Counted from the stretch's first letter, positions 8,551 to 17,512 are shown. The stretch is 50,942 nt of DNA from Lachnospiraceae bacterium (GCA_017619635.1 JAFZRZ010000015.1:1-50942); one strand, 5' to 3'. Made by a program: numbers and translations. Notes: generated by a model not told the origin, from the letters alone.

Positions 8551-11544
8551 ATGGAGAGATACGAGTTCAACAAGGAAAGTCGTGAATTGTTGGAGAGTTC
8601 TGTCATACCATTCGCGATATATCAGTTCATTGACAAGCGCGTTGTAGCGCTTATTATTTCTGACGGCTTTTGCAAGCTTTTTCATTTTAAAGACAAATCC
8701 CAAGCATATAATGCCATGGATAACAACATGTACCATACTACCTATCCTTCGGATATAGCACGTATATCGGAGGCTGCCTATCGTTTTGCGAGTGTAGGCG
8801 GTAAGTATGATATTGTCTACAGGACAAAGAGGGCCGATGGCGGCGACTACATCATGGTCCATGCTATAGGGGAACATTTTACTACCGATACAGGCGTAAA
8901 ACTCGCCCAGGTGTGGTATACGGATGAAGGCGCATATTACAGTGATGATGCCAATACCGATGAGCTCAGGAAAGCACTTAAAGATTCGATCAAAAGAGGC
9001 AGCAACATGAAGACCGGTCTGTATGATCATCTTACGGGGCTTCCCACGATGACATGCTTCTTTGAGATGGCTGAAACGGGTTGTAACAGGATATTAAAGG
9101 ATGGCGGAATCCCCGCTATACTTTTCTTTGACTTAAGCGGAATGAAGAGCTTTAACCGCAGGCACGGTTTTGTCGAAGGTGACAATCAGCTGATAGCTTT
9201 TGCGCGTTTACTTGAACGGCATTTCACTAACGGAAACTGCAGCCGTTTTGTACAGGATCATTTTGTTGTCTATACGGAAAAGGATTCTGTAGAAGAAAAG
9301 ATACAGGCTATCTTTGATGAATGGAAGGAGTGCTGCCATATGCAGGCACTTCCTGTAAGGGTCGGTGTGTTCATAAAAGATTCAAATGATGTTGATATAA
9401 TAACCGCCAGTGATAATGCCAAGGTTGCAAGTGACATGATCAGGAATACATTTGTGTCATGTATCAGATATTACAACCAGGAACTGCAGGAGGATATGGA
9501 AAAGCGGGATTATATTATCTCGAACATAGACAGAGCCATATCCGAAAAGTGGATAAAGGTTTATTATCAGCCGATAGTCAGAGCGGTAAACGGAAAAGTA
9601 TGTGATGAGGAGGCTTTGGCCAGATGGATAGATCCCGTTAAGGGATTCATGTCTCCGGCGGATTTCATCGGTGTTTTAGAAGAGGCACACCTTATATATA
9701 AGCTGGATCTGTATGTGGTGGATCAGATAATAGAGAAGCTTTCCATTATAAAGAAGGCAGGTCTTTTTGCTGTGCCGCAGTCAGTAAATCTCTCAAGAAG
9801 TGATTTTGAAGAGTGTGACATTGTTGATGAGATATTAAAGCGTGTGGACAAAGCGGGTATCGATCATTCTCTGCTTACCATAGAGATAACAGAGAGTATG
9901 GTCGCTGCAGACTTTGAATATATGAGAAGTCAGGTCAACAGATTCAGAGAACTTGGTTTCCAGGTATGGATGGATGACTTCGGAAGTGGTTATTCATCAC
10001 TTGATGTTTTGCAGGATCTTGACCTTGATCTTATTAAATTTGACATGAGATTCCTTCAGCAGATGGAAGACGGAGTTAACAGTAAAGTTATCCTTACAGA
10101 GCTTATGAGGATGGCGACCGCACTTGGCCTTGAGACTGTCTGTGAAGGTGTTGAAACGAAAGAACATGTTGAATTCTTGAGTGAGATAGGATGCTGTAAA
10201 CTCCAGGGATATTATTATACCAAACCGCTCCCTCTTGAGCAGATCCTGGAAAGATATGAGCAGGGACGACAGATAGGCTTTGAAAATCCTGATGAGACAA
10301 CGTATTACGATACGCTCGGAAGCATAAATCTTTATGATCTTGACTGGGTGGTCGGAAGTGATTCGATAAAGGCTGACAATTTCTTTGATTCCATACCTAT
10401 GGTAATAATGGAACTCACTGATGATGCAGTCCGTATAGTCAGGAGCAATACTACATATAAGGAGTTTTCTGACAGATCACTTGAGAGAAACATCGGAAAA
10501 GAATTTGAGAAGTTTGATACGATCCCGGAGCATCACCGGAAGAATTTCCTGTCATACATGATACAGTGTGCAAATAACGGAGGCCGTGTCAGTGTAGATG
10601 AGAGATTACCAAACAGCAATACGACTATCCACACCATTATGAAAAGGGTGGCCGTAAATCCGGTAAAAGGAACAAGATCTGTTGCCGTGGCTGTGCTGGC
10701 GGTAACCGACGATACTGAAGGAATAACCTATGCGAGCATAGCAAATTCGCTTGCGGGAGATTATTTCTCTTTGTACTACGTCGATGTCAAAACCGATGAA
10801 TATATCAGGTATTCGCCCGATAGGACAAACGGTATGGCTGATGAGAAACAAAGAGGTAAGAACTTCTTTAAAGAGGGCTGCAAAGAATCGATTAAGATAC
10901 TGTATAAGTCTGACAGAGCTGATTTTGTGGAGAACTTCAATAAAGAGAATATCTTAAAAGAGCTGGATGAACAGGGAAGATTTGCGATGACATATCGTAT
11001 TATCAAGAACGGCAAACCGGAGTATGTAAGTATGAAAGCGATGCCTATGAGCGATGATACTGATCATATAATCGTTGGTCTGAGTAATGTCGATGCCCAG
11101 ATGAAACAAAGAGAGACTCTGGAGAGGTTAAAACGTGAACAGATCGTGAGTGCGAGATTGGGAGCACTTGTCGGAAATTATCTGTGTATCTATACTGTCA
11201 ACCTTGAAAACGAGACGTATTTTGAGTTCGGATTAAACAGTAGCGGCCATAGTCTGGGATTTGGAAAGGAAGGTGTTGACTTCTTTAACAGATGCCTGGA
11301 AGAAGGTAAGCGCATAATCCATAAGGACGATTATGATTCTTTCATAAAAGTCTTTAACAAGAATACGATCCTAAGGACCATAAAAAAAGATGGAGTTTAT
11401 ACCATCACATACAGGATCTGTGTGTTTGGAAAGACTTTTTTTGCAACTTTGAGAGCAGCCATCGTAAATGAAACCGATGGTGATAAGCTTATAGTAGGTC
11501 TTTACAAGGAAGATAAGGTAGAAGAGGAGAACGAAGATCTGTAA
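8551..11544 (+). CDS. PAS-GGDEF(degenerate)-EAL-PAS signalling protein, probable cyclic-di-GMP phosphodiesterase
   Basis: A 997-residue cytoplasmic protein without membrane segments. Order seen: N-terminal PAS-like domain (about 15-130), GGDEF domain (about 155-310), EAL domain (about 325-570), then two or three PAS-like domains to the C-terminus. The GGDEF signature is replaced by VQDHF near 234-238, so cyclase activity is unlikely. The EAL domain looks intact: EEALARW near 353, VNLSRSDF, ITESMV, DDFGSGYSSL from 476, EGVET and LQGYYYTKPLP. It therefore probably degrades cyclic-di-GMP in response to a signal sensed by the PAS domains; the GGDEF part may bind GTP as a regulator. It stands alone between terminators, with a possible -10 at 8493-8498. 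Confidence 0.88.
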   Translation: MERYEFNKESRELLESSVIPFAIYQFIDKRVVALIISDGFCKLFHFKDKSQAYNAMDNNMYHTTYPSDIARISEAAYRFASVGGKYDIVYRTKRADGGDYIMVHAIGEHFTTDTGVKLAQVWYTDEGAYYSDDANTDELRKALKDSIKRGSNMKTGLYDHLTGLPTMTCFFEMAETGCNRILKDGGIPAILFFDLSGMKSFNRRHGFVEGDNQLIAFARLLERHFTNGNCSRFVQDHFVVYTEKDSVEEKIQAIFDEWKECCHMQALPVRVGVFIKDSNDVDIITASDNAKVASDMIRNTFVSCIRYYNQELQEDMEKRDYIISNIDRAISEKWIKVYYQPIVRAVNGKVCDEEALARWIDPVKGFMSPADFIGVLEEAHLIYKLDLYVVDQIIEKLSIIKKAGLFAVPQSVNLSRSDFEECDIVDEILKRVDKAGIDHSLLTIEITESMVAADFEYMRSQVNRFRELGFQVWMDDFGSGYSSLDVLQDLDLDLIKFDMRFLQQMEDGVNSKVILTELMRMATALGLETVCEGVETKEHVEFLSEIGCCKLQGYYYTKPLPLEQILERYEQGRQIGFENPDETTYYDTLGSINLYDLDWVVGSDSIKADNFFDSIPMVIMELTDDAVRIVRSNTTYKEFSDRSLERNIGKEFEKFDTIPEHHRKNFLSYMIQCANNGGRVSVDERLPNSNTTIHTIMKRVAVNPVKGTRSVAVAVLAVTDDTEGITYASIANSLAGDYFSLYYVDVKTDEYIRYSPDRTNGMADEKQRGKNFFKEGCKESIKILYKSDRADFVENFNKENILKELDEQGRFAMTYRIIKNGKPEYVSMKAMPMSDDTDHIIVGLSNVDAQMKQRETLERLKREQIVSARLGALVGNYLCIYTVNLENETYFEFGLNSSGHSLGFGKEGVDFFNRCLEEGKRIIHKDDYDSFIKVFNKNTILRTIKKDGVYTITYRICVFGKTFFATLRAAIVNETDGDKLIVGLYKEDKVEEENEDL

Positions 11545-11585
11545 GACACTTTTGTTGTGTTCGAAGTATAAGATATGTGTATGAA

Positions 11586-11616
11586 AAAAGTCCGCGGTTA
11601 ATGATCGTGGGCTTTT
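11586..11616 (+). terminator. Terminator after the EAL gene
   Basis: AAAAGTCCGCG (11586-11596) pairs with CGTGGGCTTTT (11606-11616), 11 bp including two G-U pairs, with a 9-base loop. The U-run is part of the stem end. Confidence 0.65.
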
Positions 11617-11644
11617 GCATGTTAAGGGGTAAATATATTATACT
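11615..11644 (+). promoter_or_regulatory. Probable corA promoter
   Basis: TTGCAT (11615-11620), an 18-base spacer and TATACT (11639-11644) lie 38 bases before the corA start, directly after the preceding terminator. Confidence 0.45.
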
Positions 11645-11682
11645 GATAAACAGTGATCAACAATTATAGCGAGGAATAAAAA

Positions 11683-12597
11683 ATGTATTATTTGATCGAT
11701 ACGATTTTACGCAAATGTACAGCAAAAGAATGTCACAGCGGTGAATATCAGTATGTGGCTGTTCTTACACCCGAGGAGTGGACAAAAGAGAGTGATGCTT
11801 TTGAGATGGGTATCGATATGGAACCCGATACCATAAATATCTATACCACGAAAGCTGAGGTCAACTATGACTCTGTGACAGGAACATTTTCAATACCTGA
11901 CAGGAACAACATGTTGGGAGATTATCTTGAATTTGCCTTTGCTCTTGATGAGAAGGGAATAGTGTTCATAGATCCGGGAAATATCGTAGTTTCTCTAATA
12001 GAAAAGATCATAGAGACAAAAAAATGGCGTATGCCCAGCCTCGAAAGATTCCTATACGATTTCCTTGAACAGATCGTCCATGATGATTCAAGGATATTGG
12101 AAAACTACGAAAAGAAACTGGATATAATCGACAGTGATATAGACAGCGGTAAAGAAGCAGATCTGGACGGACTTAATGATATAAGAAGTGATCTTAGAGA
12201 TTTCAGGACTCATTACAGTCAGCTAATAGAACTTGCCCAGGAATTTGAAGAGAATGAGAACAGCTTTTTCAAAGCTGACAATCTGCGTTTCTTCAGGCTC
12301 TTTTCAAACAGGGTTTCCAGACTGCATGTGATGGTGAATTCACTGCTTGATTATACGGTTCAGATAAGGGATACATATCAGTCAAAGCTGGATGTAAAGC
12401 AAAACAGAATAATGACCGTTTTAACTATCGTTACGACTGTTTTCATGCCACTGACACTCATAGTCGGCTGGTACGGCATGAACTTTAAATATATGCCTGA
12501 ACTGGATTCTAAGTGGGGATATCCGGTTGTCATAGCTGTCTGTATAGCAATCGTGATATCAAGCCTGCTTTTCTTTAAACGCAAAAAGTGGTTATAA
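11683..12597 (+). CDS. corA: CorA-family magnesium/divalent metal transporter
   Basis: Inner-membrane pentameric channel for Mg2+ or related divalent cations. The 304-residue protein has a long, mostly helical cytoplasmic N-terminal domain with a charged coiled region (about 130-240). Two C-terminal membrane helices follow, split by the hallmark Gly-Met-Asn (265-267, in WYGMNFKYMPEL) that forms the selectivity filter. The tail is short and basic. The N-terminus resembles the divergent CorA proteins of Lachnospiraceae rather than E. coli CorA. ATG 11683 follows GCGAGGAAT. The GNAT gene starts 4 bases after the stop, so at least two genes are cotranscribed. Substrate metal is not decided by the sequence. 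Confidence 0.9.
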   Translation: MYYLIDTILRKCTAKECHSGEYQYVAVLTPEEWTKESDAFEMGIDMEPDTINIYTTKAEVNYDSVTGTFSIPDRNNMLGDYLEFAFALDEKGIVFIDPGNIVVSLIEKIIETKKWRMPSLERFLYDFLEQIVHDDSRILENYEKKLDIIDSDIDSGKEADLDGLNDIRSDLRDFRTHYSQLIELAQEFEENENSFFKADNLRFFRLFSNRVSRLHVMVNSLLDYTVQIRDTYQSKLDVKQNRIMTVLTIVTTVFMPLTLIVGWYGMNFKYMPELDSKWGYPVVIAVCIAIVISSLLFFKRKKWL

Positions 12598-12601
12598 GGT
12601 T

Positions 12602-13096
12602 ATGAGATACAGACTGGGAACAATAAATGATCTGGATGATATCTGTGAGCTGATAAAAGACGCTGTTATCGAAATGGAAAAGCACGGGATATATCAGTGG
12701 GATGAGATATATCCGGCAAGAAGCGACTTTGAAGAAGACATAAAGAACAATGATCTTTATGTCGTTTTGGATGAGGACAGGCTTGTGGCATTTTATGTTA
12801 TAAGCAAAGAATGTGATGAGCAGTATGGTAACGGCTGTTGGAAATACGAAGATGATTCAGCTTATATACTGCACAGATTCTGTGTTGATCCAAAGGCGCA
12901 GAATAAAGGAATAGGAAAGACTGTTCTTGAGCATATCGAGGATCAGATAAGGAATATGGGGTATCAGTCGGTAAGACTTGATGTTTTTACGAAAAATCCT
13001 TTCGCTCAGAGGCTGTATCGACATAACGGATATGAAGTTCGCGGTCATGCTGACTGGAGAAAAGGAAGATTTGATCTGATGGAGAAAAAACTGTAG
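12602..13096 (+). CDS. GNAT-family N-acetyltransferase
   Basis: A 164-residue acetyl-CoA-dependent acyltransferase of the GNAT fold. Motif A is visible as RFCVDPKAQNKGIGK, with the Q-x-x-G-x-G type CoA pyrophosphate loop at about 100-105, followed by the motif B region ending FAQRLYRHNGYEVRG. Substrate cannot be told; relatives include protein N-terminal and small-molecule acetyltransferases. It starts 4 bases after corA and is followed after 27 bases by a methyltransferase, so the three genes look like one unit ended by the hairpin at 13904. Confidence 0.85.
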   Translation: MRYRLGTINDLDDICELIKDAVIEMEKHGIYQWDEIYPARSDFEEDIKNNDLYVVLDEDRLVAFYVISKECDEQYGNGCWKYEDDSAYILHRFCVDPKAQNKGIGKTVLEHIEDQIRNMGYQSVRLDVFTKNPFAQRLYRHNGYEVRGHADWRKGRFDLMEKKL

Positions 13097-13123
13097 TTTC
13101 TAAAAAGGAAATACTATCAATAT

Positions 13124-13900
13124 ATGAGCAGTAAAGAATTATTGTTTTATGATGAATATGAGCATTTTTATGAGATGGCAGACAGATCATCTGCATTCAA
13201 AAGCTTTTGCAGGGATGCTTTCGGTGAGGACTTTTCCCAGGACGGATTCAGCGATATAAGACAGATAAACAGGATCATCGATCATATCCCAAAAGGAAGA
13301 GATGTTCACATCCTTGATATAGGATGCGGAAACGGAAAAATGCTGGGTTATCTGCAAAAGAAAACAGAAGCTTATATACACGGATTCGATTATTCCGTAA
13401 ATGCGATAAATACCGCTAAAAAACTGTATAAGACCAATGCTGATTTCAGACAGGGTATCATAGGTGATATAGAATATCCTTCAGAACAGTTTGATGTGAT
13501 CACATCCATGGATTCGATGTATTTTGCTCCTGATATGGAAAGGTTTCTGTTACAGGCTATGAAATGGTTAAAGAAGGATGGCGTTATGTTTGTATGTTAT
13601 CAGGAAGGCGATGTGATGCCAAAGACTGATAATATGAATACGACTGTCCTTGCAAGAGCATTGCAGAAAAACAGTATCAGGTATGAAGCCAAAGATATCA
13701 CCAAAGAGACATATGATCTGTTAAAAAGGAAGAGGGAAACGGCATTATCCTACAGAAAAGATTTTGAGGATGAAGGTAATACTGAATGGTTTGATCTGCT
13801 GATGATACAGACAGACTGTGTTACTGAACCCTATGAGATGTTTGCCGGGAAAATGGCAAGGTATATATACGTTATAAGAAAGTTAAATGGCTTTAAATGA
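13124..13900 (+). CDS. Class I SAM-dependent methyltransferase
   Basis: A 258-residue methyltransferase with a Rossmann-type SAM site: motif I DIGCGNGKML starts near residue 65, an acidic residue at the end of strand 2 follows (HGFDYS), and motif III-like ITSMDSMYFAPD follows. Two short extra segments flank the fold: an N-terminal helix region (1-55) and a C-terminal part (175-258). It resembles small-molecule methyltransferases of the UbiE/COQ5 type more than RNA enzymes, but the substrate is unknown. ATG 13124 has AAAGGA about 14 bases upstream, rather far. Last gene of the corA-GNAT unit. Confidence 0.8.
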   Translation: MSSKELLFYDEYEHFYEMADRSSAFKSFCRDAFGEDFSQDGFSDIRQINRIIDHIPKGRDVHILDIGCGNGKMLGYLQKKTEAYIHGFDYSVNAINTAKKLYKTNADFRQGIIGDIEYPSEQFDVITSMDSMYFAPDMERFLLQAMKWLKKDGVMFVCYQEGDVMPKTDNMNTTVLARALQKNSIRYEAKDITKETYDLLKRKRETALSYRKDFEDEGNTEWFDLLMIQTDCVTEPYEMFAGKMARYIYVIRKLNGFK

Positions 13901-13903
13901 TAG

Positions 13904-13953
13904 AAAAGAGCTTGGAACCATCCGCCGGATAAGGCAGAAGATCGGGCTCTTTT
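13904..13953 (+). terminator. Terminator after the methyltransferase gene
   Basis: AAAAGAGC (13904-13911) pairs with GCTCTTTT (13946-13953). The intervening sequence contains a nested ATCC-GCC-GGAT hairpin, so the structure is branched. Confidence 0.55.
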
Positions 13954-13990
13954 ATACATTGTTATCATAAACTTTATATGAAATGAAACA

Positions 13991-14016
13991 AAAAAAGATG
14001 CTTTCGCATCTTTTTT
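13991..14016. terminator. Bidirectional terminator shared with tRNA-Glu
   Basis: AAAAAAGATGC (13991-14001) pairs over 11 bp with GCATCTTTTTT (14006-14016) around the tetraloop TTTC. Because the stem ends in A-run and T-run, it works on both strands: for the rightward methyltransferase unit and for the leftward tRNA. Confidence 0.8.
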
Positions 14017-14121
14017 GTACCCTTCGCATCTCCTTTCTTTAGATTAAGCATTGCTTGCCTTTTGTGCTTACCTTATTTGTCGGATTATCTAGAGATGCTA
14101 ATATTTCATTGTTCTTTTTAG

Positions 14122-14193
14122 CAGCTGATAGGGGAATCGAACCCCTGATTCCGCCGTGAGAGGGCGGCGTCTTAACCTCTTGACCAATCAGCC
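14122..14193 (-). tRNA. tRNA-Glu (anticodon CUC)
   Basis: A 72-nt cloverleaf on the minus strand. The acceptor stem pairs GGCTGAT with ATCAGCT (one G-U); the D arm contains TGGTCAAGAGGTTAAGA; the anticodon stem is CCGCC/GGCGG with loop CTCTCAC, placing anticodon CTC at 14158-14160. The T arm is GGGGTTCGATTCCCC. The discriminator is G at 14122 and CCA is not encoded. This is the minor glutamate isoacceptor for GAG codons; the UUC species must be elsewhere. Single gene with its own promoter and the terminator at 13991-14016. The 14017-14121 trailer has GCATCTC/GAGATGC complementarity. Confidence 0.95.
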
Positions 14194-14224
14194 ATAACTG
14201 TGTTCTTGTGTAACACGCTTGTTT

Positions 14225-14253
14225 ATTATATAGGCTGTAAAAAGAAAAAGCAA
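14225..14253 (-). promoter_or_regulatory. Probable tRNA-Glu promoter
   Basis: On the minus strand TTGCTT (14253-14248) and TATAAT (14230-14225) are separated by 17 bases and lie about 32 bases before the tRNA 5' end. Confidence 0.7.
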
Positions 14254-14293
14254 GGGTTTTTTTATATTTTTTTATCTTAGGAAAATATAAAAC

Positions 14294-14299
14294 TATAAT
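14294..14299 (+). promoter_or_regulatory. Candidate -10 element for the xpaC-telA unit
   Basis: TATAAT at 14294-14299 in a very AT-rich leader. A second candidate, TGTGATAAT (14335-14343), has the form of an extended -10. Neither has a good -35. The 200-base leader shows no other structure that I can define. Confidence 0.35.
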
Positions 14300-14400
14300 A
14301 AATATTCTATTAAATCATACTCAAATGCGTTTCTTTGTGATAATATATACACAGTTTATTATCGACTTAGTAAAAGGGGAGAAGTAAGTCAGGGAGTTTT

Positions 14401-15732
14401 ATGGGCACTCAGAATAATAATCAGAATAACATAGATATAGGTTCAAAGATCCAGGAATCTGTACTGGATGCTTTGAGAACCGGAGACTTCAGCAAATTAA
14501 ATGTTGAGATAACCGATTCTGTTAGAGATGTTCTTAATGGTGTGGGAGACACCATCAATTCTGCGGTGAGTGAAGCAAAGGCGGGAGTGATCCCGAATTC
14601 ACCGGTCAATAATTCAGGTCAGACAAGAGGTTTCACATCAAGCCCTTATGCTTATCGTGATACCGCCCAGATGGATATTGCCAGACATATCCAGCAGAGA
14701 CAGGAACTTATAAAGAAACCAAAACCGAGGATACGTTTTCAGGCGAAGGGACTCGCATCAGGCATACTCCAGTTATGCTTTTTCTGGCTTCCTTTTATAT
14801 TCGGACTAGCTGCTTTTTCTGAAGCATACTGGATTTTGGGTATAATCTTCAGCATACTTGGTATTTCGATGCTTGTAAGAGGAACTCTTAAGATAGCTCT
14901 TTATGAGCAGGCTAAGAAGTTTAAAGAGATGTGTTCCGATAATCTGTATGCAAGTATTGAGACACTTTCTCTTTCAATGGGACTTTCAAAGAGTAAGACC
15001 ATAAAGATCGCTAAAAAGATACTTAAAGCGGGATTCTTTCCCGAAGGCTTCATGGATGAGGAAGAGACCACATTCATGGTATCAAAGAAGATATATGAGC
15101 AGTACTTAAGAACACAGGAACACAGAAAAGTCCTCGAAGAGGAAGAGGCTAAGATCAAAGAGAGCGGCAATCTGACCAATACGGAAAAGACTGAGCTTGA
15201 TGTGATGATATCAAAGGGACTTCAGTACACAGGAAGACTTCATCAGCTCAATGACGAGATACCGGGTGAGGTCATAAGTTTAAAGCTTTCAAGACTCGAA
15301 GAACTCTTGGGAGAGATCTTTGCGAGAGTAAAAGAACATCCCGATCAGATGAAAAACTGCAGTAAGCTCATGGAATACTATCTTCCTACCATGATAAAAC
15401 TGGTTGAAGCTTATGCGGAGTATGATAAAGTCAGCCAGCCGGGTGAGGACATACTTGCTGCCAAGGCTGAGATCGAAAAGACTTTGGATATAATAAACCA
15501 GGCATTTGTCGAACTGCTTAATAAACTCTTCCAGAGTTCCGTATGGGATGTTACTGCTGAAGCAAAGGTTCTTACAACAATGCTTCACCAGGAAGGCTTA
15601 ACAGACGGTACAGTGCCTATGACACACGAAGACAAACTCTCTCAGATGGGACAGTTCTTTGAGGAAGAGGAAGAAGAGGAATTCACTCCGGTACAAGAAC
15701 AGGTTGAAGTTCCAGTGGTAAAAGAAGTATAA
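14401..15732 (+). CDS. XpaC-like membrane protein (5-bromo-4-chloroindolyl phosphate hydrolysis family)
   Basis: A 443-residue protein with a hydrophilic, low-complexity N-terminus (1-115), two adjacent membrane helices (about 118-160), and a long helical C-terminal region (about 170-430) ending in a highly acidic tail. This layout and the pairing with a downstream TelA gene match the XpaC family, named after a Bacillus locus affecting X-phosphate hydrolysis. No phosphatase motif is visible and the true role is unknown; the pair is generally thought to act in envelope or toxic-anion stress. GGGAG ends only 4 bases before ATG 14401. telA starts 69 bases after the stop. Confidence 0.7.
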   Translation: MGTQNNNQNNIDIGSKIQESVLDALRTGDFSKLNVEITDSVRDVLNGVGDTINSAVSEAKAGVIPNSPVNNSGQTRGFTSSPYAYRDTAQMDIARHIQQRQELIKKPKPRIRFQAKGLASGILQLCFFWLPFIFGLAAFSEAYWILGIIFSILGISMLVRGTLKIALYEQAKKFKEMCSDNLYASIETLSLSMGLSKSKTIKIAKKILKAGFFPEGFMDEEETTFMVSKKIYEQYLRTQEHRKVLEEEEAKIKESGNLTNTEKTELDVMISKGLQYTGRLHQLNDEIPGEVISLKLSRLEELLGEIFARVKEHPDQMKNCSKLMEYYLPTMIKLVEAYAEYDKVSQPGEDILAAKAEIEKTLDIINQAFVELLNKLFQSSVWDVTAEAKVLTTMLHQEGLTDGTVPMTHEDKLSQMGQFFEEEEEEEFTPVQEQVEVPVVKEV

Positions 15733-15801
15733 TAGTAAGAGTGGATTGTAAAAGGAATCACGGATAATAATATCCATTATCTTATAAGAAGGAGTATAGT
15801 G

Positions 15802-16872
15802 ATGAACGATAGTATGGAATTGATCGCTGAGAGCACCAAGGTTGAGCTTACTGAAGATGAGCAGCAGACCGTAAACTCATATGTGGAGGGGATAGACCTT
15901 CATGATTCACAGATGGTGCTTCAGTATGGCGCAGGTGCGCAGAAGAAGATAGCTGATTTTTCAGAGAACGCACTTAAGTCTGTAAGAACAAAAGACCTTG
16001 GAGAGATCGGAAACCTTTTGGGTAATGTAGTGACAGAGCTTAAGAGTTTCGATGTAAGCGAAGAGAAGGGTATCTTCGGATTCTTTAAGAAGGAAGCAAA
16101 CAAGGTCACATCCATAAAGGCGAAGTATGACAAGGCTGAGACCAATGTCAACAACATAGTTAAAGTCATGGAGAATCATCAGGTGACACTGCTTAAGGAT
16201 ATAGCAATGCTTGACCAGATGTATGATTCAAACCTTAAGTACTTTAAGGAGCTTACCTTATATATAATCGCAGGTAAGGAAAAGTTAAACGAGGCAAGAA
16301 ACGTTGAACTTCCCAAGATGCTCGCAAAGGCTGAGGAGACAGGCCTTCCCGAAGATGCACAGGCAGCACAGGATTACGCTGCACTGGTAGACAGATTCGA
16401 GAAAAAGATCTACGATCTTGAGCTTACAAGAAACATCGCAATGCAGATGGGACCTCAGATCAGACTCATCCAGAACAATGACACTGTGATGAGCGAGAAG
16501 ATCCAGTCAACGATCGTAAATACGATCCCGCTCTGGAAGAGCCAGATGGTTATAGCTATCGGACTTGAGCATTCACAGGATGCGGCAAAGGCTCAGCAGC
16601 AGGTTACGGATGCGACAAACGAGCTTCTTAAGAAGAACGCCGAGGCATTAAAGATCGCTTCGATCGCAACCGCAAAGGAGAGCGAGAGAGGTATCGTGGA
16701 TATCGAGACACTTACTCAGACCAACCAGACCCTTATCGATACACTTGACGAAGTTATGAAGATACAGGACGAGGGAAGAGTAAAGAGAGCCGAAGCAGAG
16801 CAGGAGCTCGCAAGGATAGAAGACCAGATGAGAAACAAGATCATCGAGGTTTCAAAAGTAAGAAATCAATAA
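15802..16872 (+). CDS. telA: TelA-family toxic anion resistance protein
   Basis: A 356-residue, almost wholly helical cytoplasmic protein of the TelA/KlaA family, known from tellurite-resistance loci and widespread in Firmicutes without a proven biochemical activity. Seen: charged N-terminus, a region rich in coiled-coil heptads, and the conserved core QMGPQIRLIQNNDTVMSEKIQ followed by IPLWKSQM (about residues 215-250). The start is placed at ATG 15802, 7 bases after AAGGAG (15789-15794), rather than at the adjacent GTG 15799. It is downstream of the XpaC-like gene, the usual pairing, and is closed by the terminator at 16881. Confidence 0.88.
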   Translation: MNDSMELIAESTKVELTEDEQQTVNSYVEGIDLHDSQMVLQYGAGAQKKIADFSENALKSVRTKDLGEIGNLLGNVVTELKSFDVSEEKGIFGFFKKEANKVTSIKAKYDKAETNVNNIVKVMENHQVTLLKDIAMLDQMYDSNLKYFKELTLYIIAGKEKLNEARNVELPKMLAKAEETGLPEDAQAAQDYAALVDRFEKKIYDLELTRNIAMQMGPQIRLIQNNDTVMSEKIQSTIVNTIPLWKSQMVIAIGLEHSQDAAKAQQQVTDATNELLKKNAEALKIASIATAKESERGIVDIETLTQTNQTLIDTLDEVMKIQDEGRVKRAEAEQELARIEDQMRNKIIEVSKVRNQ

Positions 16873-16880
16873 GCTGTTTA

Positions 16881-16917
16881 AAGGGTGGATGGCATTCCAC
16901 CCTTTTAATACTTTTTT
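16881..16917 (+). terminator. Terminator between telA and mntP
   Basis: AAGGGTGGA (16881-16889) pairs perfectly with TCCACCCTT (16896-16904) around TGGCAT, followed by TTAATACTTTTTT. It ends only 12 bases before the mntP start, so mntP transcription either depends on read-through or on a promoter inside telA. Confidence 0.8.
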
Positions 16918-16928
16918 AGGTGTGTGTT

Positions 16929-17492
16929 ATGTGGATATTAAACAGTATACTGCTGGGGGTGGGACTTGCCATGGATGCGTTTTCGGTGTCCATAGTAAAC
17001 GGTCTTAAAGAACCCCGAATGAAAAGATCGCGTATGTGCATGATCTCTTCGACTTATGGTATATATCAGACGGTAATGCCCATGATAGGATGGGTATGCG
17101 TCAACTGGTTTGTGCATCTGTTTGAGAGTTTTCAGAAGTTTATTCCCTGGATCGCATTCATCCTTCTTGTTTTTATCGGTTCAAAGATGATATTTGAAGC
17201 TGTGAAGGGAGACGAAGAGAAAAAAGAAACAAAAGAACTCTCTTTTAAAGACCTGCAGCTGCAGGGTATCGCAACTTCCATAGATGCGCTCTCCGTAGGC
17301 TTTGTCATGGCTTCGTGCAACCTGATTGAAGCCATAATATCAGTTCTTATCATAGGAGCTGTCACGTTTATCATATGTTTGTTTGGACTCAAATTCGGTA
17401 AGATACTGGGAGATAAACTGGAAAAGAGAGCTACCATATTCGGAGGAGTCATACTCATCCTTATAGGTATAAAGATCATATTTTTCGGATAA
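16929..17492 (+). CDS. mntP: Manganese efflux pump MntP
   Basis: A 187-residue integral membrane protein of six predicted helices that exports excess Mn2+. The two family repeats are visible: GLAMDAFSVSIVNG near the N-terminus and ATSIDALSVGF in the second half, each with the conserved Asp of a transmembrane helix. ATG 16929 fits the family N-terminus and has an AGG about 9 bases upstream; the GTG at 16920 would add three residues. The yybP-ykoY manganese riboswitch that often precedes mntP cannot fit: the gap to telA is 56 bases and is filled by a terminator. The rimP promoter follows. Confidence 0.9.
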   Translation: MWILNSILLGVGLAMDAFSVSIVNGLKEPRMKRSRMCMISSTYGIYQTVMPMIGWVCVNWFVHLFESFQKFIPWIAFILLVFIGSKMIFEAVKGDEEKKETKELSFKDLQLQGIATSIDALSVGFVMASCNLIEAIISVLIIGAVTFIICLFGLKFGKILGDKLEKRATIFGGVILILIGIKIIFFG

Positions 17493-17512
17493 AAGGTTGA
17501 TTTATTTGAGTT

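Noticed and set aside
14017..14121. Second tRNA or small RNA downstream of tRNA-Glu
   Set aside because: No cloverleaf elements; the stretch shows only a GCATCTC/GAGATGC complementarity and a repeated TTCGCATCT, consistent with a tRNA trailer.
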